Assembly (NCBI GenBank): GCA_942492055.1
Contig: CALODP010000022.1
Coordinates: forward strand, 1 to 58,828
Reading direction: 5' to 3'
Length of the DNA: 58,828 nucleotides
Source of the DNA: CALODP01 sp942492055
GTDB taxonomy: Bacteria; Bacteroidota; Ignavibacteria; Ignavibacteriales; Melioribacteraceae
Below the pieces are notes generated by a model, which made no database searches, was not told the DNA's origin, and worked only from the letters and a program-made list of their open reading frames with translations. Made by a program: the position numbers and the translations under genes. The stretch's first letter is position 1, and the number at the start of each line of letters is the position of its first letter. Positions 44,588 through 54,165 of this stretch are shown here, piece by piece.

Positions 44588-44621
44588 ATAAAGAGTTTTT
44601 CAAAAAAAACAAATTATTCTA

Positions 44622-46601
44622 CTATTTCCCGAGAGTGAAAAATGATTTGTAGGTTAATCTTCTATGAAGCGCGTCAAAAAGGATCTTCAATTTGTACATT
44701 GAATAATAAGGCTCATCAAAATATCCTTCCCATTTTTCCGCGTAATCTTTGAAGATCTTCTTCCCGGTTATTTGATATAATACCTCCAATTGAGGAATAT
44801 GTACTGCTCCGTGATAAAAATAATCGGCTACGTATGGGTATTGTAGATCATATCTACTCCAAAAGCCCATATCAAATTTATCGAGATTGTTAACAACTGT
44901 TTCTATCCCTTTGTCAAACAATTCACGAGCTTTTTCATCACCGGATATTCGCCACAAATCATACAAGCCCAACACCCCATTGATATGCCCGTTAAGCACA
45001 AGACTCGGTGGATTTGACGGATATTCGTCGTACCAATAATCACCGTTGTTATCGACAAAAAGAATTCCCCCCTCTTCAATCGGCACTTCAAAAGAATTCA
45101 CTCCCTTTTGTGCTACCGAATAATAAAGAGAGTCTCCTGTCAACACAAATGATCTGGAAAGAGCCGACAAAATATTGCCCAAAGCCCAAGAACCACACCA
45201 GCCAATTTCGATATCGTATTTGGTCATTTTAAATGGATATGGCCACATAGCAAAATTCTCTTTTATTTTTGCGTTGTCAACAAGCCATTTCGAATACAAT
45301 ATCATTTCTTTCTTTAATGTAGTATCGCCGTTAACTGAATACTTGTCAAAATCACGAATAATTTTTCCACTCATATCAGTAGGAATATATAATCTCTTTG
45401 CGGAAAAATCGTAAACATATTTTTTCTTATCGGAGAATGGTTCGCGATACAAAATACCATTGGAATCTTTATGAGCAATTGTTTTGCTTTTGTAATTGTT
45501 CAGCAAAATAAAATAGCTCTCTATAGTGGAAATATCCTCATCCTCATTCCACGAAGTAATATCAGCTGTTACGTTCTCTATCTCTTTTACACCCGGATCA
45601 ATGTGCTCGAAAAAGAAAAGATAACTGAACAACAAAAAGAAAAATAGTGTCGTTATTCCGGCAAAATAAGCAGAATACCTCAGCTTCTTTTTTAGAATAA
45701 GTCTGTTTTTCAACTTTTCGAATACCCCTTTTATAATTGTTTTCTTATCACTGATAATCGGAAGAAAATCAACAGAGGTATTAAGCTTTCCATTTTGGGC
45801 TTCTGCAGTCACATTCGAAACAGTTTCAAACTCCAATCCTGACTCAATAGAAAATTTCAAAAACTTCTCAAGCTTTTTGATTCTACTTTTCGAAAAAGAA
45901 ACCTTCTTCCTATCCCATCTGTTTAACAACCCGAAGCTATGCATCATTAAAACAAAATAGTCCAAAGATGATGATTTTATTTGCCCGCAAATGTCTTTGA
46001 ACTCACCGAAAGTACACCATTCGAAATTCACGGAATTGTATTTGGTCTTTCCGAGAAAATTGTATTTGTATACAGTTGTGGGGATGTGAATAAACTCTTC
46101 TTCAGTTTTAATTCTATTCATGTTCTGGAAAACACTCTCGGAGATTTTGCACCGTCTTTGTTTATACTGAAAAGAGAGATCTCCATGAAAATTATTATCC
46201 TTTAACAACCCTATCAAGTTATCGTCAGCGCTATAGGAACCCGCTCTGAAATAATCGGGATCTTTGCCGTTTATCTCCCGATAAGTATCAATTGAATAAC
46301 GGAGCATTACTTTTTGTTCATCAACGGAATATTGCCAAAGGTATGGCTTCTTTTCACCCGGTTCAGGATGAAGATGCAACTCAATTTCGTGTCCGTTCGA
46401 TAAGATTTTTTCCGATATTCTTTTGTAGATACTCTTTCCCCAAATCTTAGCTCCGTAATAATCTACAAAGAAAGTAGCTTTAACCCCGTATTTATTGAGC
46501 ATAGCTAGAATATCATCAATTCCCCCTTTATTCTTGGGGCCCAAAATCTCCTCTTCGGAAATATAAAATTCGGTATCTATCGTAAGTAATATCTTTTTCA
46601 T
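44622..46601 (-). CDS. NodB-type deacetylase fused through a membrane helix to a glucuronyl C5-epimerase-like domain
   Basis: 659 residues from ATG 46601, which overlaps the previous stop as ATGA (an ATG four codons earlier is less likely). Residue numbers below count from that earlier ATG. The N-terminal 1-270 part is a polysaccharide deacetylase fold: TIDTEFY with Asp13, the metal pair region HLHPEPGE (His80, His82), FRAGSYSAD, and LMMHSFGLL near the end. One membrane helix lies at about 313-337. The C-terminal 340-655 part has D-glucuronyl C5-epimerase features: GGILFVDNNGDYWYDEYPSN, PPSLVLNGHINGVLGLYDLW, DMGFWSRYDLQYPY. The deacetylase would face the cytoplasm and the epimerase the periplasm, if the helix inserts once. 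Last gene of the upstream run. Confidence 0.82.
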   Translation of the reverse strand: MKKILLTIDTEFYISEEEILGPKNKGGIDDILAMLNKYGVKATFFVDYYGAKIWGKSIYKRISEKILSNGHEIELHLHPEPGEKKPYLWQYSVDEQKVMLRYSIDTYREINGKDPDYFRAGSYSADDNLIGLLKDNNFHGDLSFQYKQRRCKISESVFQNMNRIKTEEEFIHIPTTVYKYNFLGKTKYNSVNFEWCTFGEFKDICGQIKSSSLDYFVLMMHSFGLLNRWDRKKVSFSKSRIKKLEKFLKFSIESGLEFETVSNVTAEAQNGKLNTSVDFLPIISDKKTIIKGVFEKLKNRLILKKKLRYSAYFAGITTLFFFLLFSYLFFFEHIDPGVKEIENVTADITSWNEDEDISTIESYFILLNNYKSKTIAHKDSNGILYREPFSDKKKYVYDFSAKRLYIPTDMSGKIIRDFDKYSVNGDTTLKKEMILYSKWLVDNAKIKENFAMWPYPFKMTKYDIEIGWCGSWALGNILSALSRSFVLTGDSLYYSVAQKGVNSFEVPIEEGGILFVDNNGDYWYDEYPSNPPSLVLNGHINGVLGLYDLWRISGDEKARELFDKGIETVVNNLDKFDMGFWSRYDLQYPYVADYFYHGAVHIPQLEVLYQITGKKIFKDYAEKWEGYFDEPYYSMYKLKILFDALHRRLTYKSFFTLGK

Positions 46602-47410
46602 TTCTTTAGCCAAAAAATCGAGTGCTTTCCTAATTGATACTTCTTTTTATCGCTATCGTTACTTTGTTCAAACGGCTTAAAAACTTCCGTCTTAAAACCG
46701 GCTGCATTTAGTTTCTCAAGAACATCCCAGCCATATACACGAACCGTATAATTATTTTCGGCGGCTCTTTCGAACTCGATACTTTTTTCTTTCGACTCAT
46801 CAATTCCGCTAGCGAAAATCAAATCCCCACCTGGCTTGAGAACTCTGAAAAGCTCTTCGAAACCCTTTGAATCATTTTCCACATATTGCATCACACTTAT
46901 GCAAAAAATCAAATCGAAAGAATTCTTTTCGAATTTAAGATCTGTTACATCCATATGATACATCGCTTGCGGAGATTTCAAATCCACACTAACATAATCG
47001 AAGTTAGGATTTTCCAAAAGCATTTTTTGCAAAGATCGGTTTGGGCCTACTTCCAACACTTTCAATTTCTTATCAAACAAATTATAATCATCAATTAGGA
47101 ATTTCATTAATGTGCGATATCGCGGAATAGAATGACATCTGGGGCATTTCTCTTCCCTCATAATTCCGGCAGTTGTAACATGCGGGAAAAACTTATTTCC
47201 TTTCCATCCGCAAAGATTACACTCAACTTTCCTTTTATTTGAGAAGGTTCTACCCGCTTCACATGCAATGGTTTCCCATGCACCGAAGAAGCTATTTTTG
47301 AATTGGAACATATCTCTTTTAGCGAGGTCAATTCCGGCCTTTAGAAACAGCTTTGTAGCAGGCATTTGTGCCAAAACTCTTCGTATTACTGACTCTTTAT
47401 GATTATTCAT
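46598..47410 (-). CDS. Methyltransferase with N-terminal zinc ribbon
   Basis: 270 residues. A CxxC pair set near the N-terminus (CNLCGWKG, then CPRCHS after about 20 residues) forms a probable zinc ribbon. A class I SAM-binding domain follows (KLKVLEVGPNRSLQKML, DYVSVDLKSPQAMYHMDVTD, FEELFRVLKPGGDLIFASG). Likely methylates a sugar or a carrier-linked intermediate. One-base overlap with the next methyltransferase gene upstream. Confidence 0.82.
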   Translation of the reverse strand: MNNHKESVIRRVLAQMPATKLFLKAGIDLAKRDMFQFKNSFFGAWETIACEAGRTFSNKRKVECNLCGWKGNKFFPHVTTAGIMREEKCPRCHSIPRYRTLMKFLIDDYNLFDKKLKVLEVGPNRSLQKMLLENPNFDYVSVDLKSPQAMYHMDVTDLKFEKNSFDLIFCISVMQYVENDSKGFEELFRVLKPGGDLIFASGIDESKEKSIEFERAAENNYTVRVYGWDVLEKLNAAGFKTEVFKPFEQSNDSDKKKYQLGKHSIFWLKK

Positions 47411-48180
47411 TATTTCATTTTCCGTAATTGGTATAATGCTCCCAATGAAAAAACTTCTTTGAGAACCGGAATCTTATTCAAAAATGTTTTTGCCGGTTTC
47501 ATCCCGAATCTTTTTTCAAAACATGGTCGAACAAGATAGAGATCTTTTTTTTCGATTTTCAGATTAGCGAGTCGAAATAGTTTTTCAATCTTTCCGATTG
47601 TAATTGTTAAAGACTTCGTTTCGAGTAACATATCTACTCTTTCCTTCGACTCTCCGGCCAAATTCAATATTGCCATATATGCAAAAGCAGGGAGTAAATG
47701 TAAGAATGGAAGCTTTCCGAAAATCTTTTTTACATTTTGTTGATGCCCGGAATATGGTGAATATTTCGGAGGATAGGATAAGAAAATAATGCCGTCCTCC
47801 TTTATCAACTTACTCATATTCTTAAGCGCTTGAATCTTATTAGGAATATGCTCTATAACATCACGGATAACTATCAAATCCATCTTTGGAAGACTCGCCA
47901 CAAATTTTTCATCGCATATATCTCCCTCAATAAAATTAGCTTTTGGTTCGTTAATATACTCTTTCGCAAAGTCATTTCGCCCGGCAGATATCTCTATCCC
48001 CCAAACATCCGCTCCTTTTTCGAAAAAGAATTTTACTGCTCCTCCTTCAGCCGAACCGACTTCCAATACTTTTTTACCTTTGTAATCCGAAATAGGTAAT
48101 GATTTATTCAAATAATTTTCCGCGTACCAATACTGTTCTTCGAAGAATTTCACTCTTCGTTTCGAATACTCTTTCATCAA
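47410..48180 (-). CDS. SAM-dependent methyltransferase
   Basis: 256 residues. Motif I VLEVGSAEGGAVKFFFEKGA, motif II WGIEISAGRNDFAKEY, and IVIRDVIEHIPNKIQALKNM. The C-terminal part is hydrophobic and helical. Common in O-antigen and capsule loci. Overlaps the epimerase-like gene by 4 bp. Confidence 0.85.
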   Translation of the reverse strand: MMKEYSKRRVKFFEEQYWYAENYLNKSLPISDYKGKKVLEVGSAEGGAVKFFFEKGADVWGIEISAGRNDFAKEYINEPKANFIEGDICDEKFVASLPKMDLIVIRDVIEHIPNKIQALKNMSKLIKEDGIIFLSYPPKYSPYSGHQQNVKKIFGKLPFLHLLPAFAYMAILNLAGESKERVDMLLETKSLTITIGKIEKLFRLANLKIEKKDLYLVRPCFEKRFGMKPAKTFLNKIPVLKEVFSLGALYQLRKMK

Positions 48181-49175
48181 AGTCTTCCCAATTTCTTTAG
48201 TGCTTTATACTTGGCCCAATACATTCTAGGAATGTTTAACAAATTTATCTGCCTCTTGAATTTCTTCGCATACTCATCGAATATTTTTTCACCGGTTAAT
48301 TTGTATAGCATTGTCAATTGAGTAACATGCAGATGCTGGTATGTTATTGTAGCAGGATCCCCCTTCGGATACCATTCAGCTTCACATAAATTATATTTCG
48401 ACCAATACCCAAGGTCAAATGCGGAGATGGACTTTTTCAAAGTCTCAATACCGTCGTTATATATCTTTCGCGCAAACTCATTCTCAGGAAATGCTCTTAC
48501 GAAATCAGTCACCCCGCACATTGCGAAAATCATTCCGTTCAAAACGCAGGTAGGCACATCCGAAGTATATTCTTCATAAAAGGGACCGTATTCCGTGAAT
48601 GATGTAACTCCCCCTTCTTTAACCGGAATAGTAAAAGAAAGCAATGCCTTTTCCGCCATCTCGGCGTATTTCTTTTCACCGGTAATCTGATATCCACGTA
48701 TCAGATTCGAGATTCCACGCCCTTGTACAAAAGCTGATTGCCACGGTCCCGGATTCTTATACTGTGGCAAAGAAACATCGGTTAACCACCGTACACCTAA
48801 TTTATCATCTTCTACCGCGTGATTATAAAACCATTCGGGGAATTTCATGAATCTCTTTTTATCTTCTTCACTCTTTGTTTTCAGATATGTATGAAAAACC
48901 GCTAGCCCGACTTGTCCTATCGTGATCGGAAAGTATACAAAATCTTTATCCTTAACATCTATGTAGGTCGGGTTCATAGGAATACCATCCTTATCGTAGA
49001 CAATACTCTTTTGGCCTCCCTTTTGGTTTTCCATAGCCTTCTCGGAAAAGACGAAATAATATTCGCCCAATTCATTACTATGCAAGTCATCTGCTATCGG
49101 CCACACAGTGGGATTAAAGATATCTTTCCAAACTCTCAGAACAAAAAAGAGATATTTATTTTTTATCGATTTCAT
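48177..49175 (-). CDS. D-glucuronyl C5-epimerase-like protein
   Basis: 332 residues. Matches the catalytic C-terminal domain of glucuronyl C5-epimerases: GVTSFTEYGPFYEEYTSDVP, TCVLNGMIFAMCGVTDFVRA, SAFDLGYWSKYNLCEAEWYP, and YQHLHVTQLTMLYKLTGEKI. The family inverts C5 of uronic acids in heparan-type chains. A bacterial member with this activity has been reported. No signal peptide or membrane helix is seen, so it is likely cytoplasmic, unlike the fused copy at 44622-46601. It lies 3 bp after a GT4 gene. Confidence 0.78.
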   Translation of the reverse strand: MKSIKNKYLFFVLRVWKDIFNPTVWPIADDLHSNELGEYYFVFSEKAMENQKGGQKSIVYDKDGIPMNPTYIDVKDKDFVYFPITIGQVGLAVFHTYLKTKSEEDKKRFMKFPEWFYNHAVEDDKLGVRWLTDVSLPQYKNPGPWQSAFVQGRGISNLIRGYQITGEKKYAEMAEKALLSFTIPVKEGGVTSFTEYGPFYEEYTSDVPTCVLNGMIFAMCGVTDFVRAFPENEFARKIYNDGIETLKKSISAFDLGYWSKYNLCEAEWYPKGDPATITYQHLHVTQLTMLYKLTGEKIFDEYAKKFKRQINLLNIPRMYWAKYKALKKLGRL

Positions 49176-49178
49176 TTC

Positions 49179-50492
49179 TTATTTGATTAGTGATTCAAAT
49201 TGCTCAATTAATTTCTTCGTAAGATTTTCTCGGCTATATTCAAGAATTGTCTCAACATTTCTTTCGAACGAATAATCACCATTCTTCCATTTCAAAAATC
49301 TTGTTTTAACAAATTCGTACAAATCCGTTTCATCGGAATAATCTATCATCTTACCTGTCTTTGTAGAATTTATTATTCTCGCTACTTCTCCGTCTGTAGG
49401 ACCTAGAGCCAATATTTCTCTTCCGGTTCTAATATATTCAAAAGTTTTTCCCGGAAGGATTCTCTTGTTCTTATCTGACTGCGTTACAAGCAATAACATA
49501 ACCGACGCTGATTCGATATGTTTCAACGCTTCACTATGGGGAACATAAGAAACAAACTTAACCAAATCATTTATTCCTAATTGCTCAACTTCTTGTTTAA
49601 GAACTTCTTCGGTTTTGCCGACAAACTTGAGCTGAAAAAGTTTTTCTAATATCACCCCTTCTTCATTCAATGTTTTTAAGGCTCTCAGCAACTTATGAGG
49701 AACTCGCTCTTTATTCACAGCCCCCAAATGAAGCATTTCAAATCGATTATCATTTTTCTCATCCAGCTTCAACTCTGAGAAATCTTCTTCGTCGTACCCG
49801 TTAGGAATATTGCAACACTTCCCCGGATTTGTCTTCTTTCCGAAGTCCAAATCAATATCAAGTTTACTAATGCAAGAAATTCGATCGGCTTCGGTTAATA
49901 CTTTCTTCTCTAACATTCTATCGAATGCCTTAACAACAGACAACCTAGGTTGATTTTCGTAATAATGAATATCCGTCCAAGGATCTCGGAAATCGGCAAT
50001 CCATTTGAGTTTGGAATATTTGGCCAGACGTCTCGCTATCAGATGCACTGTTGGTGGTGGCGAAGAAGAAAAAATCAAATCCGGTTTCTCAGTTCGAATT
50101 ATTTCCTTCCCTGTTTTCACAGCATTATTGATCCAACCTATTTTAGCGTCCGGAACAAACAAATTCAATCGAACTATGGAGGCTATTTTTTTCTTTAACG
50201 ACGGTGTTTCATCAGCAAGCACAGCTGTCGGAATCTTTTCTCCAGATTTCATTCCCATAAATTTCTTATAAGCAGAAGCAGGCTCCCAAATTTCGGATTT
50301 GAAAACCTTACACCCTTCGGGAATATTCTTAGCGAGAGTTTCATCAATTGCGGGATACTCACCATTTCTAACGGTTAACACAATCGGTTCCCAACCTAAC
50401 TTAGGGAGAAATTTTACAAATTTCAGAACTCGTTGCACACCGGGGCCTCCAGCGGGAGGCCAGTAGTATGTTACTATTAAAACTTTCTTCAT
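49179..50492 (-). CDS. Glycosyltransferase family 4
   Basis: 437 residues with the start VLIVTYYWPPAGGPGVQRVL, typical of a GT4 group in Bacteroidota-like genomes. IWIADFRDP-like KLKWIADFRDPWTDIHYYEN is in the acceptor domain, and LPGKTFEYIRTGREILALGP in the donor domain. Acts in the cytoplasm. Overlaps the YfhO-like gene by 4 bp. Confidence 0.88.
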   Translation of the reverse strand: MKKVLIVTYYWPPAGGPGVQRVLKFVKFLPKLGWEPIVLTVRNGEYPAIDETLAKNIPEGCKVFKSEIWEPASAYKKFMGMKSGEKIPTAVLADETPSLKKKIASIVRLNLFVPDAKIGWINNAVKTGKEIIRTEKPDLIFSSSPPPTVHLIARRLAKYSKLKWIADFRDPWTDIHYYENQPRLSVVKAFDRMLEKKVLTEADRISCISKLDIDLDFGKKTNPGKCCNIPNGYDEEDFSELKLDEKNDNRFEMLHLGAVNKERVPHKLLRALKTLNEEGVILEKLFQLKFVGKTEEVLKQEVEQLGINDLVKFVSYVPHSEALKHIESASVMLLLVTQSDKNKRILPGKTFEYIRTGREILALGPTDGEVARIINSTKTGKMIDYSDETDLYEFVKTRFLKWKNGDYSFERNVETILEYSRENLTKKLIEQFESLIK

Positions 50493-52984
50493 GCTTCCAA
50501 TTCTTTTTTTCTCTTGAAAGCAAGAACCAAAGATGCCAAGATCACGAGATATATTATACTTACAGAAGCAACGGAAATATTCTTGTAGAAGAAATATGAG
50601 TCAGGCTCACATTTCACCTCTACTTTATGTTGTCCGGCTTTAACGATCACCGACTGAATTGCATGATCTGTTCTGTAGATCTTTTCAACCTTCTCTCCAT
50701 CTATGAAAATTTTCCATGCCGGCGGATAATCCATCTCTGATATCACCAATAAAGATTGCTTATCCGTGTAAACTTCCATTTCTAGTAAATTCGGACTATA
50801 GCTGACTACCTTTACGTATGAACTGTCAGGTGTTGAAATGGCTTCCGCAAATTCTTCCTCGACAATAGCAATTTTCGCGGGGTCAAAGTCAACCGAGTTG
50901 ATTCTTTCCAAACGTTTGTATTCATCAGAAATAATTTCTGTTTCCCCTACAAAAAATGCTCGATCCAAAGAATTGGTAAACTTATATGCAAACAATTTAT
51001 TCTGTTGATCTATCTGAATAGGTTGAAAATCGGAACGATTAACAGGTTGCTGAGTAATAAAATATTTCACGTTCATAAACTTAGCAACATTCACATTGAT
51101 CGGGAAAGTCGGATCTTTATAACCGTAGTAGCAATTCTCCACTAACTCCTCAACAGTATACATCTTAATAGGAGTATATCCGCCGATTGTTTGATGATAA
51201 TATGCCCATCTGTTATCCTGCATTATCTGACCGACAGGAAAGACTCGGTAAAGTCCCTTATCTTTATTAATTGCTTGATCTACTCTGGACTCTCCGAAAT
51301 ACATATTCTCAAGTTTTTCCAAATCATTATATTCATCGTTATACTTCGATTGAATATTAATCAGATCCCCTGCTACTACTACCGCGAATACTATAGCCAA
51401 AACGGAGAACTTAATTTTATCAAACAGATAAGCAGCAATCAGTCCACCGCAAACAGCAAGGAGTATGAAATATCTGAGCATGTCATCGGTCAAATAACTT
51501 CTGCGAATATTCTTCAACATTTCGGTTACTTGTTTATTGTAATTCTCTCCTTCTTTCATGAACTCCATACTACCACTCATGATCAGAACAAGCAAACCGA
51601 CAAACGCGAATCCACCGATAACATAAAATACTTTTTTATATTGCTCGAAATTACTCTTCACGTTTTTCAAATCATATAAGTATTTCAAACCGAACGCGGC
51701 CAACAAAGTCATCACGAAATAAGTAACCGTAACACTCATCGAAGGAGCACGGAACTTATTAAAGTATGGGAAATAATTATAGAACAGAGCGTAAAAACTC
51801 TCGAAATGCCTTCCGAAAGAAAGGATGACCATAAACAGAGCAAATGAACTTAGGCTTACAATAAAACTATTCTTTCTATACATCACAATAGCTAGAATCG
51901 CTAATAATGCTGTCGCCAAACCAAGATAATCAAACAAAGTGTGAAACGGCATATAGCCCCAGTAGCTAGGCAATTGCTGTCCTTTTAATTGAGGATAATC
52001 CTTGCCGTCATATTTCTCCCCCGCAAAACCACCGTAAGCGTGTGGGATAATCCATCTCGTCAATTCCAGAGGATGTGTAGACCATTGAGTAGCATATTGC
52101 ATCGAAACACCATCTTTCTCATCGGCCTTCTTTGCTTCTTCCTGCTTTTTCAAACTGATCGTTGTTTTTCCTCTCTTGGAATAAGGGAGATATTCTTTGT
52201 TGAGTAACAAGGGCTGTGCTGACATTGCCATTCCCAGAGCCAACGCTACCAAAAGCAGCACAGTAGATTTTCCGAATCTGGAATAGTTTTTCTCAATCAA
52301 ATCTTTTATGAAAGGATAAACACCGATGGCAAAAATCAACAAGGCCGTATAAAAAATAATCTGATAATGCCCGGTTCTGACTTGAATTCCAAAGGCAAGA
52401 GCAAAAAGAGCAGAGGAAAGAAGTGATCTTTTATCAATAAAATATTTCCCGGCATAAATAACCCACGGAATATACATGAGAGCTCTGAATTTTCTCATGT
52501 GTCCTTCCATCCACAAGCCTTTATAATGCGGGATAAGCACAAACATTAGCGCACCGATAAAAGCTACTATCGGTGGCATCTTGAAATATCTTAAGAGGAA
52601 ATACATTCCTAAGGCTGCAAGAAAATAGTAGATAAAGACATTTCCAAAGAGCCCTTGCAGATCCGCAAGAAAAGTATCGACCGAATATGCCTTGGGCGAA
52701 ATATCGTTATACTTTGGCATCCCTCCGAAGATTGCAGGATTCCACATCGGCTCTTCATCCGAATTGGCTCGAAACTCTTTTAACTGATTCGATTTTCCTA
52801 TGCCTTGAACTACGTCAGTCCCCTGAGCCGACAAACCATCAATAGCTGTCTCTTTGTTTAATCCAAGAAGCAAAAGAAATAATAATCCGATAAAAAGAAG
52901 ATTCTGATATTTGACGGGAAATTTCTCGAAAATATCTTTTTTTTCAAGATTATTTCCGATCCCTTTTTTTTCTTTCTTTTTCAT
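50489..52984 (-). CDS. YfhO-family multi-spanning membrane protein
   Basis: 831 residues. A basic N-terminus, then 12-14 membrane helices alternating with loops. The first external loop contains SNQLKEFRANSDEEPMWNPA and FGGMPKYND, a signature of this family. The C-terminal periplasmic domain has SEMDYPPAWKIFIDGEKVEK and a last helix. YfhO-type proteins are GT-C-like and implicated in glycosylating envelope polymers such as lipoteichoic acid in Bacillus. Here it probably transfers a lipid-linked sugar. It follows GT2 by 8 bp. Confidence 0.82.
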   Translation of the reverse strand: MKKKEKKGIGNNLEKKDIFEKFPVKYQNLLFIGLLFLLLLGLNKETAIDGLSAQGTDVVQGIGKSNQLKEFRANSDEEPMWNPAIFGGMPKYNDISPKAYSVDTFLADLQGLFGNVFIYYFLAALGMYFLLRYFKMPPIVAFIGALMFVLIPHYKGLWMEGHMRKFRALMYIPWVIYAGKYFIDKRSLLSSALFALAFGIQVRTGHYQIIFYTALLIFAIGVYPFIKDLIEKNYSRFGKSTVLLLVALALGMAMSAQPLLLNKEYLPYSKRGKTTISLKKQEEAKKADEKDGVSMQYATQWSTHPLELTRWIIPHAYGGFAGEKYDGKDYPQLKGQQLPSYWGYMPFHTLFDYLGLATALLAILAIVMYRKNSFIVSLSSFALFMVILSFGRHFESFYALFYNYFPYFNKFRAPSMSVTVTYFVMTLLAAFGLKYLYDLKNVKSNFEQYKKVFYVIGGFAFVGLLVLIMSGSMEFMKEGENYNKQVTEMLKNIRRSYLTDDMLRYFILLAVCGGLIAAYLFDKIKFSVLAIVFAVVVAGDLINIQSKYNDEYNDLEKLENMYFGESRVDQAINKDKGLYRVFPVGQIMQDNRWAYYHQTIGGYTPIKMYTVEELVENCYYGYKDPTFPINVNVAKFMNVKYFITQQPVNRSDFQPIQIDQQNKLFAYKFTNSLDRAFFVGETEIISDEYKRLERINSVDFDPAKIAIVEEEFAEAISTPDSSYVKVVSYSPNLLEMEVYTDKQSLLVISEMDYPPAWKIFIDGEKVEKIYRTDHAIQSVIVKAGQHKVEVKCEPDSYFFYKNISVASVSIIYLVILASLVLAFKRKKELEA

Positions 52985-52992
52985 GATAAACC

Positions 52993-54024
52993 TTATTTAT
53001 AATAGTTTTTGACGAATCCGGTAAATTCGCCCTTCTTAAATACAATTCTTTTTACAAAGGCATTTATAAAACCTAATCCGTAGCCCCAAATTTGTGTGGG
53101 TACTATTATCGGAATATAAAACAACACACGTATATCACGGTATTTTGCTACTCCATGCAAAGCCATCAAAAGCAATATGGCTAAGCCCGCATAAACAAAT
53201 GGTAAAAACAGACTTGGTGCGAGAATAGCCAATAAAATAAACAGAAATGAGATTATCGTTCCTATGGCCGGTAAAAAATGAACAAGCTCTAACATCTTCT
53301 TATCGATTTTGTATAGATTAATTCTCGCCACTCCCCAATTGTAGACCTGCTTAAAAAACTTTTTTATCGAAATTCTTCGCTTATGAAACACAACCGCGTT
53401 CATTACTTTTATTACAGGCTCGCCGGTTGAAAGTACCCGATGAGAAAACTCAATATCCTGACCGTGACGCAATTTCCCCATTCCACCGATCTTTTCAACA
53501 ATATCGGCTCGAACACCCATGTTAAAACTTCTGGGATAATATTTGGAAATTTTCTTTTTGGAATGACCACGAATTCCACCGGTAGTAATAAAAGAGGTCA
53601 TTGAATAATCAATCGCTTTTTGAACCGGAAGAAAATCTGCTCTTACTCTGTCAGGTCCGCCGAAACCGGCTACATCTATTTTCGAAACTTCATCTTTATA
53701 CGCTTTCAACCAATCTTTATCGGCAATACAATCGCTATCTACGAAAATGAAATATTTTCCCTTCCCGTTTTTCATACCCAAGTTTCTTGCTTCACCGGGA
53801 CCTTTATGATCTTGCTTTAGAAAAACAATATTCAACTTTGTTTTCTCAACAAACTCCTTTATCACTTCCGAAGTGTTATCGGTTGATCCGTCATCAACAA
53901 CAAGAATTTCAAAATCATCATTAGACAAAGTCTGCTCGGTAAGTGAAAATAATAATTCTTGGATTTCATCTGATCGGTTATATGTGGGAACAATAACGGA
54001 AAAAAGGTATTCGTATGATGGCAT
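52993..54024 (-). CDS. Glycosyltransferase family 2 with C-terminal membrane helices
   Basis: 343 residues. GT-A domain: FSVIVPTYNRSDEIQELLFS, VVDDGSTDNTSEV, and the DxD-type FIFVDSDCIADKDW. GGPDRVRADFLPVQKAIDYS and HGQDIEFSHRV follow. Two or three hydrophobic helices lie at 245-310. Transfers a sugar at the inner membrane. It is probably the first gene of the upstream polysaccharide run, with a 141-bp leader. A damaged copy is at 57803-58733. Confidence 0.9.
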   Translation of the reverse strand: MPSYEYLFSVIVPTYNRSDEIQELLFSLTEQTLSNDDFEILVVDDGSTDNTSEVIKEFVEKTKLNIVFLKQDHKGPGEARNLGMKNGKGKYFIFVDSDCIADKDWLKAYKDEVSKIDVAGFGGPDRVRADFLPVQKAIDYSMTSFITTGGIRGHSKKKISKYYPRSFNMGVRADIVEKIGGMGKLRHGQDIEFSHRVLSTGEPVIKVMNAVVFHKRRISIKKFFKQVYNWGVARINLYKIDKKMLELVHFLPAIGTIISFLFILLAILAPSLFLPFVYAGLAILLLMALHGVAKYRDIRVLFYIPIIVPTQIWGYGLGFINAFVKRIVFKKGEFTGFVKNYYK

Positions 54025-54165
54025 TATTGAGTCTCTGCAAGTTTATGAATTCATTTCTCCGAAATGATTTTCCTCTTTTCCATTTCGGTAGTCACACATG
54101 AAACACAAATTTAATCAAAATAAGATGCTTCTTCAAATTTGAAATGCTTACTTCTCAATTTCATT

